From NCBI GenBank assembly GCA_007129335.1, contig SKVS01000207.1:1-8221 (forward strand): a stretch of DNA of 8,221 nt, read 5' to 3'. Of this stretch, positions 7,814 through 8,221 are shown piece after piece. Made by a program: the position numbers and the translations under genes. Numbering within the stretch: the first letter of the stretch is position 1; the number at the start of each line of letters is the position of its first letter. The notes under the pieces are model-generated. The model was not told the DNA's origin, did not search any database, and saw only the letters and a program-made list of their open reading frames with translations. This DNA is from Spirochaetaceae bacterium. Lineage in GTDB: Bacteria; Spirochaetota; Spirochaetia; DSM-27196; Salinispiraceae.

Positions 7814-7848
7814 TATTACAACATAGGGTTTCACCCATGGTCGTAATA
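7814..7848. repeat. Imperfect 35-bp dyad
   Basis: TATTAC (7814-7819) mirrors GTAATA (7843-7848), and GGGT (7826-7829) mirrors ACCC (7833-7836) around TTC. The middle parts are only partly matched. It is about 70-100 bases upstream of the MCP start, a suitable place for an operator, and sits at the boundary where sequence composition changes. Confidence 0.4.
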
Positions 7849-7931
7849 ACAAATCGAATATACCAAACTCAAACCCATGTTTCAGTCTAATACAATTGGA
7901 GATGAACAACACAATTTTTATTATTTTTATC

Positions 7932-7939
7932 TAAATTTG
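7932..7939 (+). promoter_or_regulatory. Bacteroidota-type -7 promoter box (TAAATTTG) before lysS
   Basis: TAAATTTG fits the TAnnTTTG -7 consensus of Bacteroidota housekeeping promoters and lies 17 bases before the lysS ATG. A matching -33 TTTG at the usual spacing is not clear; the region upstream is a T-rich run. No Shine-Dalgarno sequence follows, only an A-rich leader, which also fits that phylum. Confidence 0.5.
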
Positions 7940-7956
7940 CACCAAACGAAAAAAAT

Positions 7957-8221
7957 ATGGATTATATAGGACTAAGCGAACAGGAAGTTCAAAGACGGGA
8001 AGCACTTAAGGCTCTCAGGGAATTGGGCATAGACCCATATCCTGCTGCAGAATTTAAAATAAATGATAATAGTGCAAGCATCATTAAAAGTTTTGAAGAA
8101 AACCAAAGCGAGCGCAAAGACGTGGTTATTGCCGGACGTATATTGAGCAGGCGAATAATGGGAAATGCTTCTTTTGTCGAATTACAAGATGACACAGGAA
8201 GAATTCAGCTGTATTTTAAAC
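7957..8221 (+). CDS. lysS: Lysyl-tRNA synthetase, class II, N-terminal part
   Basis: The first 88 codons are present and the gene runs off the right edge. LysRS charges tRNA-Lys with lysine in the cytoplasm. The start LSEQEVQRREALKALRELGIDPYP (residues 6-29) is the usual N-terminal helix of class II LysRS, and VVIAGRILSRRIMGNASF plus ELQDDTGRIQLYFK form the beginning of the anticodon-binding OB fold. The wording is closest to sequences I remember from Bacteroidota. Known spirochaete examples such as Borrelia and Treponema carry an unrelated class I enzyme, as established knowledge. Coding GC is about 39% by hand count, well below the other genes here. The ATG has no ribosome site, unlike the other complete genes in the window, and the -7 box upstream fits. 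Transfer or a chimeric join is therefore suspected. The identity is firm. Confidence 0.92.
   Translation, partial: MDYIGLSEQEVQRREALKALRELGIDPYPAAEFKINDNSASIIKSFEENQSERKDVVIAGRILSRRIMGNASFVELQDDTGRIQLYFK

Larger units (their letters stand above)
7746..7956. other. Divergent intergenic region between MCP and lysS
   Basis: The first 90 bases resemble the MCP side: moderate GC and the AGGAGGAG ribosome site of the MCP. From about 7840 the sequence becomes strongly AT-rich (34 G/C in 120 bases at 7861-7980, by hand count). It holds an imperfect dyad at 7814-7848 and a TAnnTTTG box at 7932-7939. I found no sigma-28-like flagellar promoter for the MCP. Confidence 0.6.

Overview
The window reads as ordinary chromosomal DNA with seven protein genes and no RNA genes, CRISPR array or insertion sequence that I can see. 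From about 1 to 7,840 the genes look like those of a Gram-negative, motile, probably anaerobic bacterium: a hydrogenase-type NADH-dehydrogenase subunit, an outer-membrane protein, a methyl-accepting chemotaxis protein (MCP) and strong GGAGG ribosome sites, at roughly 45-50% GC in the lines I counted. A spirochaete is my best guess, from the general look of the MCP, the acyl-CoA synthetase and the symporter, but I could not search databases. The last ~370 bases differ: about 36% GC by hand count, no Shine-Dalgarno sequence, a TAnnTTTG box, and a lysyl-tRNA synthetase start of Bacteroidota type. Gene transfer or a chimeric contig would explain this.

Layout: an hndA/nuoE-like gene runs leftward off the window from 335. 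A 245-base divergent intergenic region follows. Three rightward genes come next: an uncharacterised outer-membrane protein (581-1483), a sodium/glutamate symporter of the GltS family interrupted by an in-frame TGA (1583-3001), and a periplasmic solute-binding-like protein (3105-3989). A hairpin terminator at 4040-4070 separates these from two leftward genes: a long-chain acyl-CoA synthetase (5801-4101) and an MCP (7745-5938) whose frame is broken by one missing base in a homopolymer. lysS enters rightward at 7957 and runs off the end.

I see no single multi-gene pathway. The symporter and solute-binding-like protein may both concern small-molecule uptake or sensing, the MCP senses ligands in the periplasm, and the acyl-CoA synthetase activates fatty acids. 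The points most worth checking are the two broken genes (gltS stop codon, MCP frameshift) and the abrupt change in sequence character before lysS. I found no convincing new biological system.
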